Assembly (NCBI GenBank): GCA_963082875.1
Contig: OY720100.1
Span: 13,478,591 to 13,542,590, forward strand
Direction of reading: 5' to 3'
Length of the DNA stretch: 64,000 nucleotides
Origin: Corella eumyota
Taxonomy: Eukaryota > Chordata > Ascidiacea > Phlebobranchia > Corellidae
This document shows, piece by piece, positions 24,811-37,100 of this stretch (position 1 is its first letter; the number at the start of each line of letters is the position of its first letter). Under the pieces are notes generated by a model, which was not told the DNA's origin, searched no databases, and worked only from the letters and a program-made list of their open reading frames with translations. The position numbers and the translations under genes are program-made.

Positions 24811-25754
24811 TTATGTGCGAATCCAATGGATATCATCAGATTTGTCTTTAAAGAGGGTATACCAGCAAAAAGCAATGACAAAAACAATCAACACAACAAC
24901 CATCAAAGAGATAATCACTTTTATTAAAATTTCGATTTCATTTGCAGGTGCATTATTCTCAGGTAACTTTGCCATTGTTTTCATAGTGGTTTTTGCTGCT
25001 GCTGTCTAAAATTAAAAGTTTTTGGGTTGATAGAAAAAAAAAACATTTATTCAACGTTTACACTTAAAATTTTTATTTTATTAAAAAAAATATATTTACC
25101 AGAGTCGAAATTTGATTTGTTTTTATAGTTTCTGGTTTCAAATAGCTTGTTGTCTGTGAAATGTCATTTTTTAAAGTCGTTTCTTGAAAGTTCAAATACT
25201 TGCACTCACTGAAAAGTAAATCTAACATAAATTTTTGCTTAAAAGACAAATTTTTGCCTTACTTGTCCTAAAATTATAAGTGAATCCTCTAGCATTGTTT
25301 GTGTTTTAACATTAAGCAAATGAAACGATAATAAAAGTATTAACATAAAAATTTGAATATACTTAAAACGATAGTTGCAAATTTTTGAACATGATGCCAC
25401 ACAAGTTGTATACTGCCCAAAACAAGGCAGGCACAATTTACTATTTGGGATGTATCTTGTTCCTGCCTTACATAAACCAGGACTAACTCCATTAAGTTTT
25501 TTGTCAAAAATAAGGCACGTTTTCGACTTAAAACTCCAATTAGGTACTGATAATATTTCTGTCTATTTATAAAAAAAAATTTAGTTAAATGTAAGGTCCC
25601 AACATTTTAAATATAGCAATTATAGCATTAATTATTTTATTTAGATTACTAAATATTTTAAAATTTAGTTTTTTTAACAATTAAATTTTGTTATTACCTT
25701 AGTTTGGGTTGATGTTAAGGTCAGGATGCCAAAAAAGACAAAGTAAAAATACAT
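24811..25754 (-). CDS. Small type I membrane receptor with one TNFR-like cysteine-rich domain
   Basis: Four exons (25754-25698, 25562-25363, 25208-25100, 25005-24811) encode 186 residues, all junctions in phase with GT-AG introns. Residues 1-17 are a signal peptide (MYFYFVFFGILTLTSTQ). Exon 2 carries a cysteine-rich domain: Cys35, then Cys50-x12-Cys-x2-Cys-x6-Cys-x3-Cys-x3-Cys-x6-Cys88. The opening C-x12-C-x2-C spacing with an LC-LPC phrase is like BCMA and TACI of the TNF receptor superfamily. A Thr/Asn/Lys-rich stalk follows. One transmembrane helix spans about 149-170 (IKVIISLMVVVLIVFVIAF), and the cytoplasmic tail is about 15 residues with no death domain or clear TRAF site. A TNFR-superfamily assignment is inference from Cys spacing and layout; another short Cys-rich receptor is possible. 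An AATTTAG acceptor-like site lies 17 bp before the ATG. Confidence 0.75.
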
Positions 25755-28104
25755 TTTTTATATCTTTTACTAAATTAATGATAACTGTTTATAACCTTGT
25801 TTGTAACTGAGTAATGAATAGCTTTCGTTAATGAAAGAAATTTTAAAAATAAATTTAAACAGTTAGTTTACTTATTAACTTGTGTACATTGAATAACGCC
25901 AACAGTATTTTTTATAAATTTCAATAATGTAGAAAATGTGAGCTTGCATAAATATGATAGTGGACAACTGTTTTTCAATATTTAATACTGTCATACAACC
26001 AAATCTATTTAAAGTTGTAATCAATTCTAATTTTTCTTTATAGCCTATTAACCATAGACATTTATAATAACCTTCAATAACCTTTAACTGGAAATAACTG
26101 TTTAGTGTTTCCAAATCATTTTTAGAATATTAGTCGGTATATATAATATTAAACTTTGTCCTTACAGATCCCTTTTATATTTGATTTATTGTTTTTGATC
26201 AAGGTTGTTACATTTGGTCCTTATCTTAAAATTGTTTGAATTATTGTGCAAATGTTTACCTTAACGGCATACATATTTGGTACTTATGTGCCTTATAATA
26301 TCTATAAAAAATAATATCGACCGTTTAAGTTTAGTTTATGAACTGTACTTAAATTAAACCATAAAATATATATAATATATTTAAAATACCAATTTTTTTG
26401 TTTAAAAATTTTTTTTTTTTGAATTATTTTATATGACTTTTAAAGTTCACAAAAATATTTTAAAGATAAACACATAAATCTGTTAGCGAGAGCGTAGAAC
26501 AATTTATTAAATATTAACAAAATATTTTTTAATTTGAGTTGCAATAAATAATTTTTCTAATAAATGTAAATTAAAAAAATAAAACATTAATTCAACTTGA
26601 AAAAACATACTTTTTAAATTTCCTTTAAAAAATTTTGTAAAAATAAAAAAGGAATAAATACATCAACAAAAACTAAAATTAATTCAAATTTTTTTGGTTA
26701 ATTTTTTTAGTAGTCTTTAAAGATACCTGAAAAACACTGAGCTTTCAGAAGAAGTGGAAGTCTATCGCATCCTTAAGATAGAGTAATTGTGATGTCTTAA
26801 ATGGTAATGGTGATTTAAAATTTGGTGAAGAACTAAGTGATATTTACAAGATAGGTAAGTTTACTAAATTATCATTTGTTTGTAAATTATTTTTAGAAAT
26901 ATATTTAATGTAAAATATTACAATTTAAACGAAATTAAATAACAAATAAAATTTTCTTAAAAATGAAAACAACTGTTTTTTAGAAGTAATATAACTCCTA
27001 AATCTTTTTAAATATAATTAAAATAATTTGATATTGCAAAATATTACCATATTTTGAATAAAAGTTTAATTTTTTTGTTAATTTTTAGAGAAATAAAATA
27101 AAAGATCCATGATTCTTTCAACCGGAAAATAAAATAAAAGATCCAGAATCCATTTTAATGATTCATAATGGCAGCAATTACTGTCATTAATAAAAGCAAA
27201 TATTATTTACAATTAAAACAAGGGCCATCTTGTTTAGTAACAGTTTTTTTTAATATTGTTAAATGAAATATGGAAACTGTTTTAAATACTTAATTGTTTT
27301 GTAATAAAAGTTTATGCAAGATTGCAATAATGTGTTAATATATTTAGTGATTTTAAACATGCCAGAGTCTATAACCTTTAAATATCCACACAAAGTTTTG
27401 TAGAATGATAGTAAGAATGGATTAGTAATCCCACTTTTTTAAAGATAGGTAGTACATTTAAAAGAATTAGTACTCAAATTAATATTACTAACTGAACGTA
27501 AATTGAACAATTTTTAGTGTTTTTGAAAACCTGATATAGTGTTAGGTAAACAAAAAAAAAAAAAAAATTGTACTTTGTTAAATCGGATTTTTATATAAAA
27601 AAAAATATAAATAAAAAAGTTGGAAAATATTTATTTCTCTGATTAGTTTGACAACGCTGCATTGTTTCAAATATAATCTGGCAACTCTGAAATTATTCAG
27701 TTTCTGGAATGTTTTGTTAAAGCGTTTCGTTGAAAGGTTTTTAGTTTTAAGTACTTTCTCGTGTAGAAAACTTTAGGCTAAAGCATCAACCACGGTTGAA
27801 AAAGATGTGTTTAGTTCGTTTAGTTAATTTTAAACTTGATTTTAAGATACTTGTTTAAAAACCGTCACAGTTTCTGGCTGTCTCGTCTGTCGTTTCTGTT
27901 GTAATATTTGTTCCTGTTTGTATGTCTGTACTTTTTTAATTTTAGTTTGCTAGGCTTCTACTAAAGATTTAAACCAAATTATTCAATATATTCTAATTAT
28001 GCAGAAAAAAATATTGTGTAGTTAATTTTAAGTTTTTTTTTAATAAACAATAGTAAAATGAAATAAAAATTTGTAGTTAAATAAAAACATCAGACAATTA
28101 GACA
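25755..28104. other. Intergenic region upstream of HECTD1
   Basis: 2.3 kb of very A/T-rich sequence between divergent genes. An exon-like stretch at about 26740-26853 ends in ATAGGTAAGT and could be a 5' noncoding exon. A short direct repeat (AAATAAAAGATCCA, about 27098 and 27132) is present. The HECTD1 5' UTR likely includes the last 20 bp before 28105. No protein-coding gene seen. Confidence 0.6.
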
Positions 28105-31100
28105 ATGGCGGACGTGGACCCTGACACTTTGTTGGAATGGCTGCAAATGGGAATGGGAGAAGAAAGGGATATGCAGATGATTGCCCTCGAACAATTATGC
28201 ATGCTTCTTCTAATGTCTGATAACGTGGACAGATGTTTTGAAATGTAAGTTTTAAGGATTTAACTACATGTTATATATTAACAGACAATTAAATTGGTTT
28301 TATTAACTTATTAAGACTGGACTTTATGAGGGATGTGTTTAAACTTGCCATTAATTTATTTTTTATGTACAAAGGCCACTTGCAATAATATTCATTCACA
28401 GTTTTACTTAATAATTCTGCTTAGTTTTTAGCCTGTACTGTTAATAAATAATATTACAAACAGCTAAAGTTCACTTAAGAATGGGTCAAAGAAACAAATG
28501 TCGATCTATGTTTTGGGTTAATTGGACCTTTGTACATAAAAAATAAAATAACATAAAAAAACATTTATAAACATATATATACAAATTTGCTGTACGATTC
28601 AAAATTCTCTAGACCTTTTTAAACAAACATAAATTTGTTGCAAATTTCTGTTTAAGGTGTCCACCAAGGAGCTTTCTTCCTGCTCTCTGCAAGATCTTCC
28701 TAGATGAAAGTGCCCCTGACAACATCTTGGAGGTTGCAGCTCGAGCTGTTACATATTACCTTGATGTATCTGCAGAGTGCACTCGACGGATTGTGGGTGT
28801 CGAGGGCACAATTAAAGCCATTTGCAACCGATTAAAATCGGTCAACAAACAAGATCGAACAAGCAAAGATTTAGCTGAGCAATGTATTAAGGTCAGTTGA
28901 AAAAATACTAAAAAAGGCTAGGTTTTTTTTGAATGTAAACACTAGTCGGCATTATGAGTAATTATGTAAGTTTTTCAAAATTTTATAATTAGAAAGCAGA
29001 TTTCTAATTGGTATTTAAGTTTTCAATATACTAGTTTAACTGGCAAATCAATTTTGACTTTTACATTTTTAAATATGGAATTGGTGCAGTTTTTAAAACT
29101 AAATAATGTATGTATATATATTGTATTGTTTACTGAAAAACAATTTTATTTATTTAAAAAAAATATATATATTTTTAGGTGTTGGAATTTATTTGCACTC
29201 GTGAACCAGGAGTTGTGTTTGATTCTGGTGGACTTACCTCAACTTTAAGTTTTATTTGTGACTGTGACGATGTGATGCATAAGGTATCCTATGTATTTCC
29301 TGTAAATTCTTTACAGTTTTTAGTTGATTTAATGTTATGGTCATAACATTGTGGTTTTAAATAAGATATGCATTGATTGGTTGGCAGAAACTATTTTTAA
29401 ACGCTAAAAACTTTTTAAAATTGTATGTAAACAAATGTAAGTTATTTTTTTTTTTTAATGCTTTGTTTATTTATATTATCAATGTTTACACAATTAGTTA
29501 CCCTAAAACTAAATAAATTATTAATACTTTTACAATACTTTATAAATTTTTTCAAGGCTATATTTTTCAAGTTATGAAAAAATATAACTTTAATATTTTA
29601 GGTTAAATTTTTTTTTTACCAAAAATTTATTTTAATTTAGGATACTCTACACTCAGCAATGTCAGTGGTAACAAGATTATGCAGCAAAGTTGAACACACC
29701 AGCACTTTATTACCAGATTGTGTTCATGCTTTATCATTATTACTACGTTCAGATGATCCATACGTAAGTATTTCATTTTTATTTTATACTTTTAGAACTT
29801 TTTTTTTATATTGATTTGTTTTTTATTTAAAAAATGTATTTTTGTTGTTAAACTATTGTTAAATGTATATTATTATTATTATGATTATTAATATTATTAA
29901 GTTAGCTTGTAGTCATATTAGTTTGTCTATTTTACTAGCCTATTATATACCTTTTAACTCATCTATATCTAATAAAGTTTAGTGGACAATATATATATAT
30001 GTTCAATTTATAGATTTTAAAATAAAAAAAACTATCATTTGTGGTTCATGGGTAAATTACCACACACAAATATTAATTGAGAGTTGCAACCATATTACAA
30101 CACAATCAAACTACCAACCGTAGGCGGGCTTTTAACTAGTTAAAAATAATACATTTAACAGATTACCTATTTTTAGACCAATTTGTAATTAATATTAAAT
30201 TGGGTGGTAAAAATAAAAGTGTATTTTTTTAAGTAATATATATATTAAATTTTGTTAAACTAAGGTTGCTGACGGTTCTTTGAGATGTTTTTCCTCACTT
30301 GCTGATCGTTTTACAAGAAAAAACATGGACCCAGAGTTGCTTAACAATTATGGCTTGACTTCTGAACTTATTAAAAGACTGGCAAAGTATGAAAACATTA
30401 TAAAAATTTATGGCAATTTTTTAATAGCGTGCTTGATTTGTTTTAATTCATAAAAAAATGAATTTAAATATAAACAGTGTTACAATTTATATCTACTACA
30501 TGGTGTAGTGGTTAGAACACTTGGCTTTACTACATGAGGTACTGAGTTTGATTACCACTGCTTTTTTGTCGTAGCTTCTTTTAGTAAAGTGCTTTAAATT
30601 TGTCAAATTCATTATTAGGCAATTATAATTAATAATACTATTCTTAACTGGAACAGCCAACTCATAAGTTTACATTATGCTAAAGTTATGATGTTGAATT
30701 TTTTACATAGAGAATAAATATATGCAATTTTTTTTTATAAACATTACTCTGAAAAATATCAGATTAGAAGATTCATTGTAGTATTTTTTAAAAGTTTATT
30801 ATTATTTTAAATTAGTTGCGGAAGTAAAATTGGAAACACATCGCTTAACAAATCACTAAACTCGACATCGGGTGGCGCTCAAGTTAATTCAACACCGGAC
30901 CAGAAAAACAATTTTGGAATTACGACAATTATAAATCTTCTATCTACATTGTGTAGAGGTTCTGCATCTATTACTCATGTAAGTTTTAATTTTTTTTTTA
31001 AATTTAAAATAAATAAAAAAACAGTTTTGTTAAATAAACTATAAATATATTTTTTTTTAGGTAATTATAAGCTTTTTATTAAATATTTGTTGAAATTTAA

Positions 31101-34100
31101 GTTTTTTTAACATGTTTTTAATTAATATTTTGGCATAGCAAATATTATATCTTGTGTTTTTTTGTATAGCCTATATATACAATATTCAATCTGAAAAAGC
31201 CTACCCAATTTAAAAAAAAAAGATATAACATTTTGTAATACACTTTTTTAATATATTTAAAAAAGTGTTCTAATAAGTCCACTGCAGTATTTCAAAAAAA
31301 TTTTACAACTAAAAATAAAAAAAGCAATTTTCTAGATCTTCGAATTTATTTTTAAGTTTTAAATTTTAATTTTTTTTTCTAGGAATTATTGAGATCTAAT
31401 TTGCCCAGTGCTATACAAGAAGCAATGAATGGCGATGAAAGGTAGTTCAATAAATTCAATTATGTAAAACTTTAACCAAGGCTTAAATTGATTATTTAAT
31501 TTTGTTAAGACTAATACATTTTGTTCTGCCTAAAATTTAAGCTATTTTTAGCTTTTGTGAATTTGTTACACCATTTTAAAAATCATTTATTTATAGAGTG
31601 ATTCTATTTTTGTTGAAATAATGTAATAGCGTGATTTAATAAAGCCCATTTAATTTATGAATCATGATATTTCAGTACTGGGTTGATTAAAAGAATTTAA
31701 ACTAATTCCAAAAAAATGTTTCAAAAACTGACATTATAATTATTCTTAATAACAATATTGATTTTTTTTGTCTGTTATTGAGACATTTTAAAAAGGAAAT
31801 TTCATTTTAAATTTAAATGTTTTAAAAATTGTTTACATCAGCACTTTGTGTATTCTATAAATAGAAATGTGCTAATAGCTTAATGCTAGGGATTAAATAT
31901 GTTTTATATATGTCTACACATTACCTTAAGTGTATATAACCATCTGTCAATGCCATTATATAATAAGTATTATGATTTTTAAAAACTGTTCGTGATTTTG
32001 TATTGTTTAACTTTTTTTTTATTAAATTTTCAAGAAATTTTAAGACGTTTAGAAGAATAGGCTATTAATTCTCTACTTAACATAATTCAAAAAAATACTA
32101 ACAATTTTAAATTTATTTAAAAAATTAAATTTAAAAAATAAAAATAATTTTTTTTAAAATAAAATTTAAAAAAAAATTTAATTCAAAACATTTGTAGATG
32201 CTGCCTTGACACGATGCGGCTATGTGATCTTCTTTTGATCCTCCTCTATGAAGGTCGAGATTGCATTCCCAAACACTTTATATTCGGATGCGTAAGGAGC
32301 TCTGGAGTCCGGAGGTTGGAGATGTTGGATGGAGAAAGGTCACATCGACAGCTTATTGATTGCATTCGAAGTAAAGACACAGATGCTCTAGTGGATGCAG
32401 TAGAAAGTGGAGGTAAGAAAAAAGTTATTTGAAATAAAAAATTCTTCGTTTTTTTTAATTTTTGTTTTAAAACTGTTACTCTAAGCATTTGTAGATACAT
32501 AAATAAAATTGTGTTAGTAATTGTTGTACAACTATTTCTTTGAGCAATAATACTAATATATTTAAAATCTTCGACGATTATTTTGTATGTAAAAGTCTAT
32601 ATGCTAAAAGGGAAGCCTAGGGATTGAAGCCTTGTGGACTATATATAAATATTTGTGTTCAATTTATAGACCTTTAAATGAAAATACTGCTTTTTGTAGT
32701 GCACAGGCAAAATACTACTGGCAAATTGTTGTTGCAACTACATTATAACATGTGATTTAATAGTAGCTGATTAATTAAGTTAAATTGCAGCATTAAGTGT
32801 TGCTGTTTATAACGTTTATAGTTTAGTAAGTAAGAAATGATTTTGTACTGAAAGGTTAAATATTAATTTATTTCTTAATTAAGTTTTATAAAAGTTTTTT
32901 TATTCTATTAAAAATTTTTTTTAGCATATGATGTAAATTTTATGGATGATGTTGGCCAGACTTTACTCAACTGGGCATCAGCTTTCGGAACTCAGGAAAT
33001 GGTAATTATTCAATTTCTATTCTAAAATATTAGACATGTAAACAAAATTGAATAATCAGACACTTTAACCAAACGGCAATCTCACTTTGAACAACTCAAC
33101 ATATAGACATCTAAACCTAATCTTTAAAACTTATTTATCAGCTTGTTATGTTGTCATTAAGTTAAGTTCTCTAGGGTTTAGTGAAATTTGGGTTAAACAA
33201 GGAACCCCAAACAAATAAATTTATTTTCTTATTTTAAAAAAATATTTTTTTTTTTAAATTAAAATTTTTATTAAGACGTTAAAATTTTTTTTTTATTAAG
33301 AGGTGATTTAAACAATAATTTGCAAAATGACAACTATTGAGAAATAAAAGTTTATCGTAATTTAAAAAAATATCAACTTTTATCTTTCTATTAAGGTTGA
33401 ATTTTTGTGTGATCGAGACGCCGATGTAAACAGGGGTTTACGCTCATCATCGCTCCATTACGCAGCATGTTTCGGACGTCCACAAGTAGTCAAAACACTG
33501 CTTCTACATCAAGGTGATGTTACTCTGCGAGACGAGGAAAGTAAAACGGCACTGGAGAAAGCAAAGGAAAGAAGCGACGAGGGACATCGGGAGGTCGTTA
33601 AACTACTTGAAAATCCAGGTAAATTATTTTAGTTTTTTTTTATCACTTTAAGGTAATAGGTTTTATAATTGGGTAACTGACAAAAAGTGTAGCATAGATG
33701 CAACTATAATTTATAACCCAGTTTTTAATGCCATTTTCAGTATATCACACTAAATTTGTTGATTTACATGTACTTTACAGTTCTCAGAAAAATTTTGTGC
33801 TCACGTTTCTGGCAATTTCTTTGTCATATTTTACAATACTGCCTAATTTTTTCTTGTACTTTTGGCTATTGTAAATTTGCCTTTAGACTGAACGGGCCCT
33901 ATGCTTTTCTGAGAATTGTAAAGTACAAGTGATCCAATTTGTTTATAAATTATTTATATAAATATGTTAAAGGTCAATTGTCAATATTGGCCTTATGGCC
34001 CTTTAAAATAGAATATTTTAAAAATTATCAGAAGCTCTCAGTTACATTATATATACTACTTTAAAATTGTTGTAATTAATTTTATTTTTTTTTTATTTGA

Positions 34101-37100
34101 TTTTTATTTTTAGAAGCTTGGATTGAATCTGATGAAGCAGCTCAACACAAAAAGAAAAAAGTTGATGAAAAATTAAAAGAGATGGAAAGTAAGAAAAAGA
34201 GAGATGTCGAGAAAAAGGCAATTGTCAAAGGAGATCCAGAAATGGTCCCAGTCTACTTAGAAACGTAAGCAAACACTTTAATTGATAACTTTTTTGAATG
34301 TTATAAAATTTTTATGCTCATAATGTTGAAACTTAAGCTCTAAATATCTAATAAATTTTATTTTTGGTGTGGAAAAGTTGACTTCACAGCTTAAATATAG
34401 AATAATATTTGTAACGTTTGATATCTCAATCCAGTCTCAAGCTGTCTTTGGCAGTTTTGGATGTTATTGAGCATATTACATAATAACAACTGGTTTTTGG
34501 CTGGGTAGGAGTTCATATTGTTTTTAGCACCTTACACAATGGAGTTATGACATGAAAGCAATGGGAATCAAACTAATGACCTCATGTTGTAAGACCAAGT
34601 GTTCTAACCACTACACCATGCCAGTACTAATGATATAAATATTTTTTTTAATTTTTTTTCAGACTTGTGCCCATATTTCTATCAACATATCATCTCGCCC
34701 TATCCCAGCAAGTCTCTTTCAGTGCCCTTTGTCTTCTTCGTAAAACTCTCAACTTTGCAACTTCGACACAGATCACCTCGGTGGTTAAACAACAACCTAA
34801 TATTGTCGAAGAATTTGCTGATGTGGTTTCTACAGCTTTAGATAGTGAGGTAAAGTTTGTTTATTGTAAATTGGTTTTATTTGTGAATTAGATTTTTTGA
34901 ATAAGGTTTGGTAGTTTTTAGCTTTATTTAATGACTTAAAAATAATGGTGGAATAATTTAAAAAAATTTTTTTTAAATAATTGTAATATTTGAATACACA
35001 AAGTTTTCAATACATTTTATTATTGTTTAATTTTAAAATAAAGTTACATTTTTGTAATTCTAACTGTTTCAAAATTTTATTATCTTAATTTTTTTTTTAT
35101 ATTTAATTTTAAAATAGTGAACATTTTTTAATTGTAACTGTTTTTTAATTTTCTTATCTCATTTTTCTTTTAATATTTAATTTTAAAATTTTTTCTAATT
35201 TAAATTCAATTTATTTTTTAGGGTGATGATGAAGGCCACTTGGCTGCGCTAGAGATCTTAGAATCTTTACTCAAAAAAGGAAAATCAAGTTTCTCCGAGG
35301 CGCTCATGCGTGATTGGGTGATTAATAAAGTTCACATGATTGCCGGGGAAAGCGATGGAATTGATGTGAATTGTGATGTCATAAGTCAGAAAATTGGAGA
35401 CGGGAAAATCAAGATCGAAGAGAAAAAAGTTGAGAAAAAAGAAGGTTGATAATCTTAATTTATTATTTTATTTTGATTTTTTTGCTGTATTGTGGACCTA
35501 CTATCTTAAGTTCAATTCCCACAAGGCACGTGATAACATAAATATTTCAAGTTTCGGTTTTATTAAAATTTTATATAAATTTTTAAAACCCTACTTTTTT
35601 TAAATTTTTGAAAATTTTTTTTAACTTTTTACTCTTTAGACTTTTGTGTTTTTTTTACTAAATGTCAGTTTTTTAAAAGTTTTTCTTAAGGCCCTCTAAA
35701 AAAAAGGCCTTGTAATTAGCCTATCTTTTAAGTAAATATAACTTTATGTGCTTATCCTTTAAATTAGGGGTCTCTTTTCAAATAAAAAGTGCTTACCCTC
35801 TAATTAGGGAAGACTCATAAAGCTTTGCCTTTAAGTAAGAGGGGACCTTAATGCTTACTTTTTAAAGTAGTTGGCCAATGCTTACTCTTTAAGAAAATAT
35901 TTATGTAATTTCAAAAACTTTATCTAAATAAGCATTATATAAATCTGTAATTGTATAAAAAATATGTTAAAAAATTTTTTTTGTCAAAATTTTTTATAGA
36001 TTATTTTTATTTAGGTAAAGAATTACCTAACAAACCACTGTTACCTGATGCAGTCTCCATCAAATCAGGAATAACTTACTCATGGCTGAAATACTGGACT
36101 TTGATAAGGGGAAGAGACTGTGTTTATATGTGGAATGATACCACGGCACTGGAGTTGTCTCATGGGAGTAACGGATGGTTTAGATATATTCTTGATGGGA
36201 AATTGTCGACGATGTATTCCTCTGGCAGCCCTGAAGGAGGGACAGATAGCACAGGTACAAAATTAATTTTTTTACTGTAATTTTTTTTGTTGTAAATATT
36301 TTTTGTAGATATTTTTTTCTTTTTGTTTACTGTAAAATTTTTTTATTTTTTTTGCTGTGATATTTTTTTTATTTTTTTGCTGTGGATTTTTTTTTTGATG
36401 TAAGGACAAAATGGTTTTAACATACTAATTTTCTTAAACTCAGAGTACAAATTACCAAAATAATATTGCCAAGTTTCATTTTGTTTAAAATGATTCAGTA
36501 AAATAGATAAAACAAAAAAATATTTTATTACTGATTTTAAAAGCATAAAAATTTGTTTTTTAATTTTTAAAATCTCTTACAATTATCTTTTATCTTACAA
36601 TTAAATTTCATTCATTTTAGAAAATCGAGGTGAATTTATGGACAAGCTCCAGCGAGCATACTCGGAGACCTCAAGGGTTGATGAAGTGACCCCAATCTTC
36701 AGTAAGTCCGGAAGTTGCAAGATTTCTATGGGAAATTGGATATTGAGCTCGAATAAAGAAGAGGAATTGACGATAAGTAATGCAGAAGGACAACAGGTAA
36801 AATATTGTTAAAATTGAAATTTATTTTAACAAATTTTTTAGGTTTTTTTTATCTTTAAAGTGGAAAGGCCGACTTTACAAGTAAATATAGGGAACAATTA
36901 TTTACCTTGATGCTTTCTTAAGTTGCAATTTAATTAGTTTTGGTTAAACAGATTTGATCATTAAATAGAAGTTAATCAGATTTTGTGCTTATTAGTTAAC
37001 CTGCTGTTCATTTGTTTTTGGGTTTTGACAGGTTTTAATAGTGTATGTAGTATCTTACTTAATAAGGTTTACATGGAAGCAGCGAGGATCAAACCTTGGA

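Noticed and set aside
24815-25009. Plus-strand 64-codon frame with a hydrophobic stretch
   Set aside because: It is the complement of the membrane-helix exon of the minus-strand receptor; that exon joins three others in phase.
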